A DNA stretch of 64,000 bases, from the NCBI GenBank assembly GCA_009379845.1, contig WHSZ01000011.1:1-64000 (forward strand). The letters run 5' to 3'. A model generated the notes under the pieces. It was not told the origin of the DNA. It saw only the letters and a program-made list of their open reading frames with translations, and searched no databases. The translations under genes were made by a program, and so were the position numbers. This document shows positions 11,413-20,161 of this stretch, one piece after another (positions within the stretch are counted from its first letter, which is position 1; every line of letters begins with the position of its first letter). This stretch comes from Pseudonocardiaceae bacterium. GTDB taxonomy: Bacteria; Actinomycetota; Actinomycetes; Mycobacteriales; Pseudonocardiaceae.

Positions 11413-11925
11413 ATGGGTGTCTACAACGTGCACGAGAGACGTTTCGACGTGCCGGCCGAGAAGCTCGGCGAGCTGATCGACTCCTGGTCAACCGATCACG
11501 ATCGGCTGTGGCCCTCGGATCTCTGGCCACCGACGCGCTTCGACCGTCCACTAGGGATCGGCGCGGACGGCGGGCACGGGCCGATCAGATATACCGTGAC
11601 CGATTACACTGCGGGGCGCTCGGTACGCTGCCGGTTCACCGGGCCGCGCGGGGTGGACGGATTCCACGAGTTCACCGTGCACCGCGAAGGGGACGCCGCG
11701 ACTCTGCGACACATACTGGCGATGAACCCTCACGGCCCGGCGAAACTCACCTGGCCACTGGTGTTTCGCTGGTTGCACGACGCGCTACTCGAAGACTGCC
11801 TCGACCGTGCCGAGCGGGAGCTCACCGGCACGGTACGCCGGCCGGCCAGCTGGTCCCGCTACGTCCGCCTGCTACGCCGCATCGCCACGCGTTTGCCGTC
11901 GGCTACGCCCAGCGGATCACGGTGA
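11413..11925 (+). CDS. SRPBCC-fold (START/polyketide cyclase-like) protein
   Basis: A 170-residue protein starting MGVYNVHERRFDVPAEKLGELIDSW, the usual opening of SRPBCC ligand-binding proteins, with FHEFTVHREGDAATLRHIL in the barrel. Such proteins bind hydrophobic ligands; catalysis cannot be assumed. The ATG follows ACGAGGTG. Divergent from the TetR gene, it is probably that regulator's target. It overlaps the 3' end of the convergent MOSC gene by 23 bp. Confidence 0.8.
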   Translation: MGVYNVHERRFDVPAEKLGELIDSWSTDHDRLWPSDLWPPTRFDRPLGIGADGGHGPIRYTVTDYTAGRSVRCRFTGPRGVDGFHEFTVHREGDAATLRHILAMNPHGPAKLTWPLVFRWLHDALLEDCLDRAERELTGTVRRPASWSRYVRLLRRIATRLPSATPSGSR

Positions 11926-12721
11926 GCTCCTCGCCAACCGCGAGTTCACCGGGCTCAAGTACCGCGGCCTTCATCCCGAACGTGACACCGCCGTCCAGGG
12001 AGCGCCGGTACCCCGCCAGCGTGCGGATCGGCTCCGGGCCGGCCCGCTCGCCGGTGTCCTGATCAACGGTGGGTACCGCGCACCTCGTACACACCTTGGC
12101 GAAGCCCAGTTTCAGGCTGCCGCATGACATCTCGCGCACGTCGTCCTCGGTATGCGGTCGCTGCCAGCCACGCAGCACCAGGTTCGGCCGGAACCGCTCC
12201 ATCGGCACCGGTGAACCGCCCAGCTCGAGAATCCGCGCGTTCAAGCCGTCCAAAGAGGACAGCGAGGTGACCAGCATCGGGTGTCCATCCGCGAATCCCG
12301 CCTTCCCCGCGTGCTCGCCACCGGTATCGCGGTCGTGCTCGGGCGGCACCCGCACCAGCCGGCATTCCATCCCCAGCACATCGGAAAGCCAGTGGGACAC
12401 CACGTCGCCCTGATCGACACCCTTCCCTGACCAGCTGAAAACGGACACGTCGAGCCGCGCACCATCGAAGATCACCGGATGTTCGACTTCCGCGAAACCC
12501 GGAGCCCGGAACACCAGCCGCTCCCCCGCATCGAGCAGCTCGGGCGTGATCACGGCCATCGACCGAACGCGCCGCTGGCTGAGGAAACGCCCTTCGGAAT
12601 CGACCAGCATGAACAACCGGTCGTTCGCCAAACCCGTTGGCAGCACCTGACTTCGCGGTACCTCGACGCCACGGCAGCCCTTCACAGGGTAATACCGCAG
12701 GGCGGCGACCGTCGCCGTCAC
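11903..12721 (-). CDS. MOSC-domain protein (mARC/YcbX-like molybdenum cofactor sulfurase C-terminal domain)
   Basis: A 272-residue protein with an N-terminal MOSC beta-barrel (residues ~1-100, ALRYYPVKGCRGVEV) and a C-terminal MOSC domain with the conserved cysteine region FAKVCTRCAVPTVDQDTG. MOSC proteins bind molybdenum cofactor and act in reductive or sulfur-transfer chemistry; those resembling mARC/YcbX reduce N-hydroxylated compounds. No fused ferredoxin domain is present. It starts with a GTG that overlaps the purB stop (GTGA), so it is translationally coupled to purB. Confidence 0.88.
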   Translation of the reverse strand: MTATVAALRYYPVKGCRGVEVPRSQVLPTGLANDRLFMLVDSEGRFLSQRRVRSMAVITPELLDAGERLVFRAPGFAEVEHPVIFDGARLDVSVFSWSGKGVDQGDVVSHWLSDVLGMECRLVRVPPEHDRDTGGEHAGKAGFADGHPMLVTSLSSLDGLNARILELGGSPVPMERFRPNLVLRGWQRPHTEDDVREMSCGSLKLGFAKVCTRCAVPTVDQDTGERAGPEPIRTLAGYRRSLDGGVTFGMKAAVLEPGELAVGEELTVIRWA

Positions 12722-14157
12722 AGGATCGCCTCCGGGGCGTACGTGGCGTCCGCGCCGAGGCGATCGAGCACCTGCGACACCCGCTTCGCCACGTCCCGCA
12801 CCTGCGCGTCGGCCACACCGGTGAACGAGAGACGGTCCGCGAGCAGCGCGTCCAACTCCGCGCGCCGCAACGGGATCCGGTCGTCCGCCGCGATCCTATC
12901 GAGCAGGTCGTTGTGCGCGGCGCCTTGCTCCCGCATGGCCAGCGCCACCGCGACGGCGTGCTCCTTGATCGCCTCGTGCGCGGTCTCCCTGCCAACCCCG
13001 GCCCGCACGGCGGCCATCAGGATCTTCGTGGTGGCAAGGAAAGGCAGGTACCGATCCAGCTCCCTCGCGACGACCGCGGGGTACGCGCCGAACTCGTCCA
13101 GCACGGTGAGGAACGTCTGCACCAGTCCGTCGAGCGCGAAGAACGCGTCCGGCAACGCCACCCTGCGCACCACCGAGCAGGACACATCGCCCTCGTTCCA
13201 CTGGTCCCCGGCCAGCTCACCGGTCATCGACGCGTAGCCGCGCAGCAGCACCGCGAACCCGTTCACCCGCTCGCAGGACCGGGTGTTCATCTTGTGCGGC
13301 ATGGCACTCGAGCCCACCTGTCCCGCCTGGAACCCCTCGGTCACCAGCTCGTGACCGGCCATCAGCCGGATCGTCTTGGCCAGGCTGGACGGCGCCGCGG
13401 CAAGCTGCACCAAAGTGGACACCACGTCGAAGTCGAGAGAGCGTGGGTACACCTGCCCGACACTGGCGAAAACCCTGGAAAAACCCAGATGCTCCGCGAC
13501 CCGCCGCTCCAGGGAGTCCAATATGGACGGATCGCCGCCGAGGATGTCCAGCATGTCCTGCCCGGTACCGACCGGGCCCTTGATGCCCCGCAACGGATAC
13601 CGCTCGATCAGGTTTTCCAAGCGCTCAAAGGAAACCAGCAGCTCGTCAGCGGCGGTGGCGAACCGCTTGCCGAGCGTCGTCGCCTGCGCGGCGACGTTGT
13701 GCGAGCGCCCGGCCAGCACCAGATCGCCGTGTTCCAGTGCCAGCTGGGACAGCCGGCCGAGCACCGCCGCGAACCGCCCCCGCAGCAGCTCGAGCGAGCG
13801 CCGGGCCTGTAGCTGCTCCACGTTCTCGGTGACATCGCGCGACGTCATGCCCTTGTGCACGTGCTCGTGCCCGGCGAGCGCGTTGAATTCCTCGATGCGG
13901 GCCTTCACGTCGTGCCGGGTAACCCGTTCCCGCTCGGCGATCGACGCGAGATCAACGGCCGGCAGCGCCCGCTCGTAGTCCGCCGTGACCCGCTCGGCGT
14001 CGTCGATCGGCACGCCGAGCTCAACCTGCGCGCGCAGCACCGCGAGCCAGAGTTCTCGCTCCAGCACCACCTTGTGCTCAGGCGACCACAGGGTGGCCAG
14101 CTCCGTGGATGCGTACCGGTTGGCCAGAACGTTCGGGATGCTGGGCTTCGAGCTCAC
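12718..14157 (-). CDS. purB: Adenylosuccinate lyase
   Basis: A 479-residue fumarase/aspartase superfamily lyase acting twice in purine synthesis, on SAICAR and on adenylosuccinate. The family signature GSSAMPHKMNTRSCERV is present, with TSRDVTENVEQ and GPVGTGQDML. The N-terminal IPNVLANRYASTELATLWSP fits. It starts at a GTG at 14157. It shares a GTGA overlap with the MOSC gene, so an operon purB-MOSC is likely. Confidence 0.96.
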   Translation of the reverse strand: MSSKPSIPNVLANRYASTELATLWSPEHKVVLERELWLAVLRAQVELGVPIDDAERVTADYERALPAVDLASIAERERVTRHDVKARIEEFNALAGHEHVHKGMTSRDVTENVEQLQARRSLELLRGRFAAVLGRLSQLALEHGDLVLAGRSHNVAAQATTLGKRFATAADELLVSFERLENLIERYPLRGIKGPVGTGQDMLDILGGDPSILDSLERRVAEHLGFSRVFASVGQVYPRSLDFDVVSTLVQLAAAPSSLAKTIRLMAGHELVTEGFQAGQVGSSAMPHKMNTRSCERVNGFAVLLRGYASMTGELAGDQWNEGDVSCSVVRRVALPDAFFALDGLVQTFLTVLDEFGAYPAVVARELDRYLPFLATTKILMAAVRAGVGRETAHEAIKEHAVAVALAMREQGAAHNDLLDRIAADDRIPLRRAELDALLADRLSFTGVADAQVRDVAKRVSQVLDRLGADATYAPEAIL

Positions 14158-14178
14158 GGGTCAAGGGTAGTCGGTCGC

Positions 14179-14751
14179 CTACCTGGCGCCGGTACGAAAG
14201 CCGGCACAGATCACCTCGGTGAGTTGCCGGCGCGCCTGGACGTCCCCACCGAGCCAGTCACCGGCGGCGAGCACCCCGACCAGCAGTGCCTTGACCTGTT
14301 TCGCGGTGATGTCCTGGCGGACCACCCCGGCCTGCTGCGCGCGGGTCAACAGCGCGGCGAGCGCGTCGAGCAGCTCGCTGCCGGCGCGGGCGGCCTCGGT
14401 GGTCCACACGTCCACCCCCGAGCAGTTCAGCGCGTCGGTGAACGCCCGGTTCCCCACCCCCTGTTCGACCATCTCGCGGAAGAATTTCTCCAGCGCGCCG
14501 GCCGGATCGGGATCCGTAGCCAGCGCCCGCGCCCACTCCGTCTGCGTGTCCAGGTTGCCGGCCACGATCGCCGCGAAAAGCGCTTCCTTGGTCGGGAAGT
14601 GCCGGTAGACGGTGCCCGCGCCAACCCCGGCCCGGCGGGCGATCTCGTCAAGCGGCACGGCGAGGCCCTCGTCGGCGAACGCGGTGCGCGCCGCTTCCAG
14701 TACGCGTTCCCGGTTCCGCCTGGCGTCGGCACGCAGTGGTTTGGCGGTCAT
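14179..14751 (-). CDS. TetR-family transcriptional regulator
   Basis: A 190-residue regulator with a canonical helix-turn-helix (RERVLEAARTAFADEGLAVPLDEIARRAGVGAGTVYRHFPTKEALF, residues ~12-56) and a helical C-terminal domain. It is divergent from the LLM oxidoreductase gene, with repeated half-sites of TAACCGGGGC in the 101-bp gap; autoregulation and control of the oxidoreductase are inferred. Confidence 0.92.
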   Translation of the reverse strand: MTAKPLRADARRNRERVLEAARTAFADEGLAVPLDEIARRAGVGAGTVYRHFPTKEALFAAIVAGNLDTQTEWARALATDPDPAGALEKFFREMVEQGVGNRAFTDALNCSGVDVWTTEAARAGSELLDALAALLTRAQQAGVVRQDITAKQVKALLVGVLAAGDWLGGDVQARRQLTEVICAGFRTGAR

Positions 14752-14768
14752 CGCGGACGTTCCCGTCT

Positions 14769-14817
14769 GCCCCGGTAGCTAACCGGGGCGATCGTTCCGT
14801 ATATTGTTAACCGGGGC
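14769..14817. promoter_or_regulatory. Candidate operator cluster for the TetR regulator
   Basis: The inverted repeat GCCCCGG-N7-CCGGGGC lies at 14769-14789. The half-site TAACCGGGGC occurs at 14780-14789 and again at 14808-14817, a 28-bp repeat distance that flanks an AT-rich segment (GTATATTGTTAA) likely to hold the -10 region. Confidence 0.55.
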
Positions 14818-14852
14818 GGGCGCCCCGATTTTCTCAATCGAGGAGGATTCCC

Positions 14853-15767
14853 ATGACAGCCAATCTAGCGGTGCGGCAGGCTCGCTCGCGTCTTGGCAGG
14901 GTCGGCGTCGGGCTGGCATTCCCGCCGGTACCAGCGGAAGTGTGGCGGCGCGAGATGGCTCGGATGGAGAAGGTGGGCTACCGATCGGCGTGGACGAACG
15001 AGGGCGTCGGCGGCAAGGAAACCTTCACCACGCTGGGTATCGCGCTGGCCGCGACCGAAACGCTGGTGCTGGGCACCGGTATCGCGAACATCTGGGCCCG
15101 GCACCCCGCGACCATGCGGGCGGCGGCGGCCACGCTCGCCGAGGCCTACCCCGGACGGCTGGTGCTCGGTGTCGGCGTGAGCCACCGGCCGCTGGTAGAA
15201 GCCAGCGGCCAGACGTTCGGCAAGCCGCTGGAAACCCAGCGCACCTACCTGGAGCGGATGGCTGCCTCCGGGGCCGAGACCGTCCAGCCGGCCACCCCGT
15301 TTCCCACCATCGTCGGCGCGATCGGCCCGAAGATGCTGGGGCTGTCCCGCGATCACGCGGACGGCGCGATGCCGGCGAACCTGCCGGTCGCGCATACCGA
15401 GTGGGCGAGGAAACTGCTCGGGCCGGACAAGCTGCTGGTGGTCGGTGTTTCCGCGATCCCGGACGAGGACGGGGCGCGAGCCAGGGACACCGCGCGCCAG
15501 TCGCCGCTGATGCGGCTCCCGAACTCCCCGCACCTGCGCGTGCTGCCCGAGCTCGGGTATGCCGAGGACGACCTCGCCGGTGGCGGGAGTGACCGGCTGA
15601 TCGACGACATGTACGCGCACGGCAGCCCGGATGCGATCGCCGCGCGGGCCCGCGAGCACCTGGACGCCGGTGCCGATCACGTCGTGATGTTCCCACCGTA
15701 CGGCTCGGAGCCCGCGGCGCAGTGCGACCAGCTCGAGTACCTCGCCCCCGCGCTGACCCGCCTGTGA
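14853..15767 (+). CDS. LLM-class (luciferase-like, probably F420-dependent) oxidoreductase
   Basis: A 304-residue (beta/alpha)8 luciferase-like protein. GRVGVGLAFPPVPAEVWRREMARMEKVGYRSAWTNEG and LVLGTGIANIWARHPATMRAAAATLAEAYPGRLVLGVGVSHRP match the F420-dependent subgroup common in mycobacteria and pseudonocardiae. Substrate unknown. The ATG follows AGGAGG. It is monocistronic, with a TetR regulator on the divergent side and a terminator after the stop. Confidence 0.88.
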   Translation: MTANLAVRQARSRLGRVGVGLAFPPVPAEVWRREMARMEKVGYRSAWTNEGVGGKETFTTLGIALAATETLVLGTGIANIWARHPATMRAAAATLAEAYPGRLVLGVGVSHRPLVEASGQTFGKPLETQRTYLERMAASGAETVQPATPFPTIVGAIGPKMLGLSRDHADGAMPANLPVAHTEWARKLLGPDKLLVVGVSAIPDEDGARARDTARQSPLMRLPNSPHLRVLPELGYAEDDLAGGGSDRLIDDMYAHGSPDAIAARAREHLDAGADHVVMFPPYGSEPAAQCDQLEYLAPALTRL

Positions 15768-15817
15768 GTACTTTTGGTCGGCCCAGCGACCGGTCACAGC
15801 GACGAGAAGTACCTCAC
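15764..15817. terminator. Bidirectional terminator between LLM oxidoreductase and amidohydrolase
   Basis: Nested hairpin: outer arms GTGAG-TACTT / AAGTAC-CTCAC (one bulged base) and inner arms GGTCG / CGACC. It spans both convergent stop codons, so it can end transcription from either side. Confidence 0.65.
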
Positions 15818-17028
15818 TAGCCAGCCACCACGGTCCCGGCCTTCATGACGAGTGCCGGTCCGGCGGTCAGCGCGGCCACATCGGCCAGCGGGTCGCCGTC
15901 CACCGCCACCAGGTCGGCCGCCGCGCCCGGCGCGATCACCCCGATCCGGCCGGCCATGCCCAGCAGCCGGGCCGCGGTGACCGTTGCCGAACGGATCACG
16001 TCGATCGGCGGCTGCACCTCGGCGCGGATCCGGAACTCGTCCAGCTGGTGGCGGTGCATGCCGCCGAGCAGGTCGGTGCCGTACACGATGTGCACGCCCG
16101 CGCGGTGCGCCAGCTCGAGGGCGCCGAGCCCACGCTCCAGCACGTCGTTCACCTTGCGGTGCGAATCCGCTGGCAGGCCGTGCTCGGGGCCCTCCGCGGC
16201 GAGCCGGTGGTAGGTGACCAGCGTCGGCACGTAGAACGCGTCGTGTTCGAGGAACAGCTCGATACTGCTGGCGTCCAGCAGGTTGCCGTGCTCGATGCAC
16301 CGCACCCCGGCGGCCAGCCCCCGGTTGATGGCGGCAGCCGTGTAGGCGTGCCCGGTGACGTACCGGTTCGCGGAGGCCGCTTCCTCCACGATCGCGCGGA
16401 TCTCCTCCACGGCGAACTGGGTGGAATCCACCCGGTCGGTCGGCGAGGCCACCCCGCCAGAGAGCATGATCTTCACGTGGTGCGCGCCGGCGCGCAGCTG
16501 CTCACGGGCGGCCCTGCGTACCTCGGGCACCCCGTCGCAGATCACGCCCAGGTTTGGGCAGCAACGGTTGGCGTCCATCACCACCCGGCCGCGGTGCCGC
16601 AGGTCGGCGTGCCCGCCGGTTTGGGACAGCGCCTTACCGCCGAAGCACACCCTCGGTCCTGGCAGGACGCCATCGTCCACCGCGGCGGCGATGCCGTAGT
16701 CGGCGCCGCCGACGTCCCGCACCGTGGTGAAGCCCCTGCGCAGCATGTCGCCGAGCACCACGCCGGTCTTCGCGGCCACGTAGTTCGGCGACCACTCGGC
16801 CTGCGCGGCTAGATCGGCGGTGACCGCGGTGACGTGCACGTGCGCGTCGATCAGCCCCGGCAGCAGGGTCCTGCCCGCGAGGTCGACGACCCTGGTGTCC
16901 GGCGGCGCGGTCACCTCGCGCCCGCCGACCTCGGCGATCTCGCCGTCACGCACCAGCACGCGGCGGTCCGGCAGCAGTTCGCCCGCCTCGACGTCGAGCA
17001 CGGTGGCATTGTCGAGCAAGGTGGTCAC
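15817..17028 (-). CDS. Amidohydrolase-family metal-dependent hydrolase
   Basis: A 403-residue enzyme of the imidazolonepropionase/Xaa-Pro dipeptidase-like group. Metal ligands are visible as HVH in LLPGLIDAHVHVTAV, a Lys in HHVKIMLSGGV, His in TGHAYT and CIEHGN, and Asp in VYGTDLLGG. The C-terminal LGMAGRIGVIAPGAAADLVAVDGDPL is typical. It probably cleaves a cyclic amide or small peptide. The GTG start at 17028 overlaps the stop of the upstream symporter gene, so import and hydrolysis of one substrate is inferred. Confidence 0.9.
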   Translation of the reverse strand: MTTLLDNATVLDVEAGELLPDRRVLVRDGEIAEVGGREVTAPPDTRVVDLAGRTLLPGLIDAHVHVTAVTADLAAQAEWSPNYVAAKTGVVLGDMLRRGFTTVRDVGGADYGIAAAVDDGVLPGPRVCFGGKALSQTGGHADLRHRGRVVMDANRCCPNLGVICDGVPEVRRAAREQLRAGAHHVKIMLSGGVASPTDRVDSTQFAVEEIRAIVEEAASANRYVTGHAYTAAAINRGLAAGVRCIEHGNLLDASSIELFLEHDAFYVPTLVTYHRLAAEGPEHGLPADSHRKVNDVLERGLGALELAHRAGVHIVYGTDLLGGMHRHQLDEFRIRAEVQPPIDVIRSATVTAARLLGMAGRIGVIAPGAAADLVAVDGDPLADVAALTAGPALVMKAGTVVAG

Positions 17029-18434
17029 GCGGTTTCCTCCGGTACGGCGACACGTCGGGGCTTGGTGAGCAGGCTGCCGACGATCAGGGACAGCACCGAA
17101 AGCGGCAGCGCCACGATCACCGCGTTCCACTCCATCGGCTGATCGAGCGCGAACTCCCAGATCAGCAACGATCCGGTGCCGACGATCATGCTGGCCAGCG
17201 CGCCGACCGTGGTGGCCCGCGGCCAGAACAGCACGGCGAGCACCGCGGGCGTGATCGCGACGCCGTACACCGTGTACGAGTAGACCTGCAGTTCGAGCAC
17301 GGTCGGGAAGAACTGCCCGATGACGTAGGCGAGGATGGCCACAACCAGCACTGCGAGCCGGTGCAACCACAGCCGGGAACGGTCCGGCGTGTCCTTGCGA
17401 GCGTACCGCACGTAGAAGTCGTAGAGCATGTTGCCGCCGACCGACAGCATGAACGACGTCGCGGTGGTGATGATGAAGGCGAGCGCGCCAGCCAGCAGCA
17501 GACCGCCGACGACGCTGGGGATCAGCCCCTGGGAGGCCAGCGACAGCACGGCGGTGTCGGGGTCTTCGAGCCGGGGCAGCAGGATCGAGGCCGCCGAGGC
17601 CAGGATCGCGACCGGGACGAAGATCAAGAAGCTGCTCAGGAAGAACCCGGCCGTTGACTTGCGGGCGGTGCCCTCGTCACGGGCCGCGGTGAGCCGCTGG
17701 TACAGGTTCTGATCGGCCAGGATGAGTAGCAGCAGCGGCAGGAAGTAGCCGAGCAACTGCATCCCGCTCAGCCCGCCGGACAGCGTCCTGGACGCCTCCG
17801 GCAGCCGGCTCAGGAAGTCCGATCCCACCAGCGAAAGCACGATCGGCACGCTCACCAGCAGCGAGAAGAGGATCACCAGCGCGGAAAGGAAATCCGTCCA
17901 CGCCACGCTGAACAGGCCGCCGGAGAATGCCAGGAAGGTCACCAGCAGCGCCACCACGATGGTGCCCTGCGACGAGGACAGCGGCGTCACGAGACTGACG
18001 ATGTAGCCGCCGCCGGTGAACTGGTACGCGGTGATCCCGACGTACGCGAGCAGGATCGCCACCGCGCCGACCATCCGCACGCCCGCCCCGAACCGGATCT
18101 CCAGCAGCTCGGGGACGGTGTAGCGGGACAGTCCGCGCAACTTGGCCGCGGCGAAGTAAAGCACCACGATGCCAACCGGCGTGCCGGCGAAGAAGATCAG
18201 CGCGGCGAACGGGCCATAGCTGTACGCGAAGTTCGCGCCGCCGATGATCGTGCCGGAGCCGACCCACGTCGCGAGCAGCGTGCCGATCAGCACCACGCGG
18301 GGCAGCCGGCGCCCGGCGAACATGAAGTCGTCCCCGGTGCGCACCTTGCTGGCCCGCGAGAAGTAGATGCCGATCGCGACCATCGCGACGAGGTAGCCGA
18401 TGAGGATCAGCAAATGGGTAGTCTGCATTCGCAA
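17025..18434 (-). CDS. Sodium:solute symporter family (SSS) transporter
   Basis: A 469-residue inner-membrane protein with about 13 hydrophobic helices. The N-terminal YLVAMVAIGIYFSRASKVRTGDDFMFAGRRLP and TWVGSGTIIGGANFAYSYG are SSS signatures, and NLYQRLTAARDEGTARK is typical of the solute:Na+ symporters. The substrate is unknown, but coupling to the amidohydrolase gene suggests a peptide-like or heterocyclic amide. Expression is probably governed by the divergent RpiR-type regulator. Confidence 0.9.
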   Translation of the reverse strand: MRMQTTHLLILIGYLVAMVAIGIYFSRASKVRTGDDFMFAGRRLPRVVLIGTLLATWVGSGTIIGGANFAYSYGPFAALIFFAGTPVGIVVLYFAAAKLRGLSRYTVPELLEIRFGAGVRMVGAVAILLAYVGITAYQFTGGGYIVSLVTPLSSSQGTIVVALLVTFLAFSGGLFSVAWTDFLSALVILFSLLVSVPIVLSLVGSDFLSRLPEASRTLSGGLSGMQLLGYFLPLLLLILADQNLYQRLTAARDEGTARKSTAGFFLSSFLIFVPVAILASAASILLPRLEDPDTAVLSLASQGLIPSVVGGLLLAGALAFIITTATSFMLSVGGNMLYDFYVRYARKDTPDRSRLWLHRLAVLVVAILAYVIGQFFPTVLELQVYSYTVYGVAITPAVLAVLFWPRATTVGALASMIVGTGSLLIWEFALDQPMEWNAVIVALPLSVLSLIVGSLLTKPRRVAVPEETA

Positions 18435-18477
18435 TGTTTATCGGAATAGTCCGTATGATGCAATGGATGTTGCAGAC
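18421..18477. promoter_or_regulatory. Paired inverted half-sites in the SSS/rpiR divergent promoter
   Basis: GTCTGCA at 18421-18427 is mirrored by TGCAGAC at 18471-18477, each extended by CAATG-like sequence toward the centre. The spacing (about five helical turns) would allow binding of a dimeric RpiR-type regulator with looping. The first half overlaps the first codons of the symporter gene. Confidence 0.4.
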
Positions 18478-18515
18478 TCTCGATCAATACGCTGTAAACT
18501 TCGGAAGGCGCCGGG

Positions 18516-19382
18516 ATGGATGCGAAGGGTTCCGTGACGACGATTCAGGACTGGCTGTCCGGTCGCGCGGCCGACGCGGCACTGGGGCCGGCCGCGAGCC
18601 GGGTGGTGGAGATCCTGGCGACCCAACCGCATCTGGCGTCCTACGCTTCCACCGCCGATCTCGCCGAGCGGGCGTCGGTGAACGTCGCCACCGTGGTACG
18701 GACCTCGCGGCTGCTCGGCTTCTCCGGCTGGCCGGAACTGCGGCTCGAGCTGCGCAGCCGCTACCTCTCGTCGCTGTCGGCCAGCCAGGTGCTCGCCGAG
18801 CACGACGGGGTGGCCGGCAATCCGGCTTCCGACGCGATCCGCCGGGACATCGAGAACCTGGAGACCCTCGCCCGCACCGTCGACCTGGACGCGATCCGTG
18901 CCGTGGCCACCGCCATCCACCAGGCACGCTGGACCGTGGTGCTCGGCTCCGGAACCTTCGCCGCGCCCGGTGTGCAGTTGGTCCACGCGGGCACCACCAT
19001 GGGCCTTGACATGCTGCTTGAACGGCATTTCGGCACGCATCTGGCGAACACCGTGAACCGGTTGGGCGCGGGCGATTGCCTGGTCACGGTGAACCTCTGG
19101 TGGCTGCCGAAGCAGGTGCTCGAGGCGGCCAGGATCGCGCGGGAACGCGGCGCGACCACCTGCACGATCACGGATCTGCGCTCCTCACCGCTTGTCGACG
19201 CGTCCGACCTGGTGATCGTCGTGCCGAGCGAAGGAGTCATCGGGTTCCCTTCGCTCACACCCGCGGTGGCGGCGGTGCACGCCGTGCTCGCCGAGCTGGG
19301 CCGGCTCGGGGGCGCGCGGGTGCGCAAGGCGATGGAACGCTCCGACGCGGTGTGGCAGCGGATGGGCCTGTTCGGCTCGTGA
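18516..19382 (+). CDS. RpiR/MurR-family transcriptional regulator (HTH + SIS domain)
   Basis: A 288-residue regulator with an N-terminal HTH_6 (residues ~25-85, YASTADLAERASVNVATVVRTSRLLGFSGWPELRLEL) and a C-terminal SIS domain (~130-260, WTVVLGSGTFAAPG ... TTCTITDLRSSPLVDASDLVIVVPSE). SIS domains bind phosphosugars or related metabolites. It is divergent from the symporter/amidohydrolase operon and its likely regulator. The stop is followed by a perfect palindrome. Confidence 0.88.
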   Translation: MDAKGSVTTIQDWLSGRAADAALGPAASRVVEILATQPHLASYASTADLAERASVNVATVVRTSRLLGFSGWPELRLELRSRYLSSLSASQVLAEHDGVAGNPASDAIRRDIENLETLARTVDLDAIRAVATAIHQARWTVVLGSGTFAAPGVQLVHAGTTMGLDMLLERHFGTHLANTVNRLGAGDCLVTVNLWWLPKQVLEAARIARERGATTCTITDLRSSPLVDASDLVIVVPSEGVIGFPSLTPAVAAVHAVLAELGRLGGARVRKAMERSDAVWQRMGLFGS

Positions 19383-19409
19383 GCGGACCTGCGCTAGCGC
19401 AGGTCCGCT
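19382..19409. terminator. 28-bp perfect palindrome between rpiR and espG-like genes
   Basis: Arms AGCGGACCTGCGCT and complement meet at a CTAG centre with no spacer. It overlaps the espG-like stop codon and follows the rpiR stop directly, so it probably ends transcription from both convergent genes. Confidence 0.65.
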
Positions 19410-20161
19410 ACCATCTCGTCGGCCATCGCGACCAGCTGGGGCACGTCCACCGGCGTCACCATCACCCATTCACCGCCGCGGCGCACCGCGTAGCGGCCCT
19501 CCTCGGTGTCCACCCAGTTGACCGTGTCCGAGGCACGGGCCCAACCACGTGGAGTGCGGGTGCCGGCGCCGAGCTGGCCACCGCCGACGCGGCCGGAGAT
19601 CGCGCGCATCACGGTGTTCGCCTCGGGTGCGCGTAGCCCCGCATCGCGCAGCGCCTCGACGAACCCGGGCGTGCCGTCCCGCTGCCCCTCGGTACACGCC
19701 CGCCGGTAGTCAACCCAGCGCACGTTCGCACCACGGCCGGGCCCAGGTGGCACGGCCGGCAGCGCTTCCAGCAGGGCCGGCACGGTGCCATCCGGCGACA
19801 CCGGCCCCACCCGAACCTCGGATCCGACCACCGCGGCCGCGGCCGAACCCTCGGCGCCGACCGAGCTCATCGCCCGCAGCTCCGGGCCCCGCCCCTCGGC
19901 GTGCAGATCCACCGCCAGCTCCGGTTCGGCCAGCGCCCGCAGGTAACCGGCCAAGTCGCGGGCGGGGACGGCAACCGTACCCAGCTCGCGGGCGGCCAGC
20001 GACTCGTCGGCCTGCGCGATCAACTCGGCCCGACGGCCCGGGGTGCGGCCGACATGCCCGATGCCGAGCGCGACCGGCACCTCGCCGAACCCAGCCACCG
20101 ACCACAGTAAGAAGAACTCGGCCGAATGCAATTGAATCCAGCCGGAGTTCTCGTCACGCAC
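19394..20161 (-). CDS. EspG-family ESX secretion-associated chaperone-like protein
   Basis: A 255-residue protein with the EspG-family opening IQLHSAEFFLLWSVAGFGEVPVALGIGHVGRTPGRRAEL and the C-terminal VNWVDTEEGRYAVRRGGEWVMVTPVD. In mycobacteria EspG binds PE-PPE dimers in the cytosol and keeps them soluble for type VII secretion. Here it is last in an operon after the PPE-like gene, whose stop it overlaps by 8 bp (GTG start), which supports the PPE-like protein as its partner. Confidence 0.85.
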   Translation of the reverse strand: MRDENSGWIQLHSAEFFLLWSVAGFGEVPVALGIGHVGRTPGRRAELIAQADESLAARELGTVAVPARDLAGYLRALAEPELAVDLHAEGRGPELRAMSSVGAEGSAAAAVVGSEVRVGPVSPDGTVPALLEALPAVPPGPGRGANVRWVDYRRACTEGQRDGTPGFVEALRDAGLRAPEANTVMRAISGRVGGGQLGAGTRTPRGWARASDTVNWVDTEEGRYAVRRGGEWVMVTPVDVPQLVAMADEMVADLR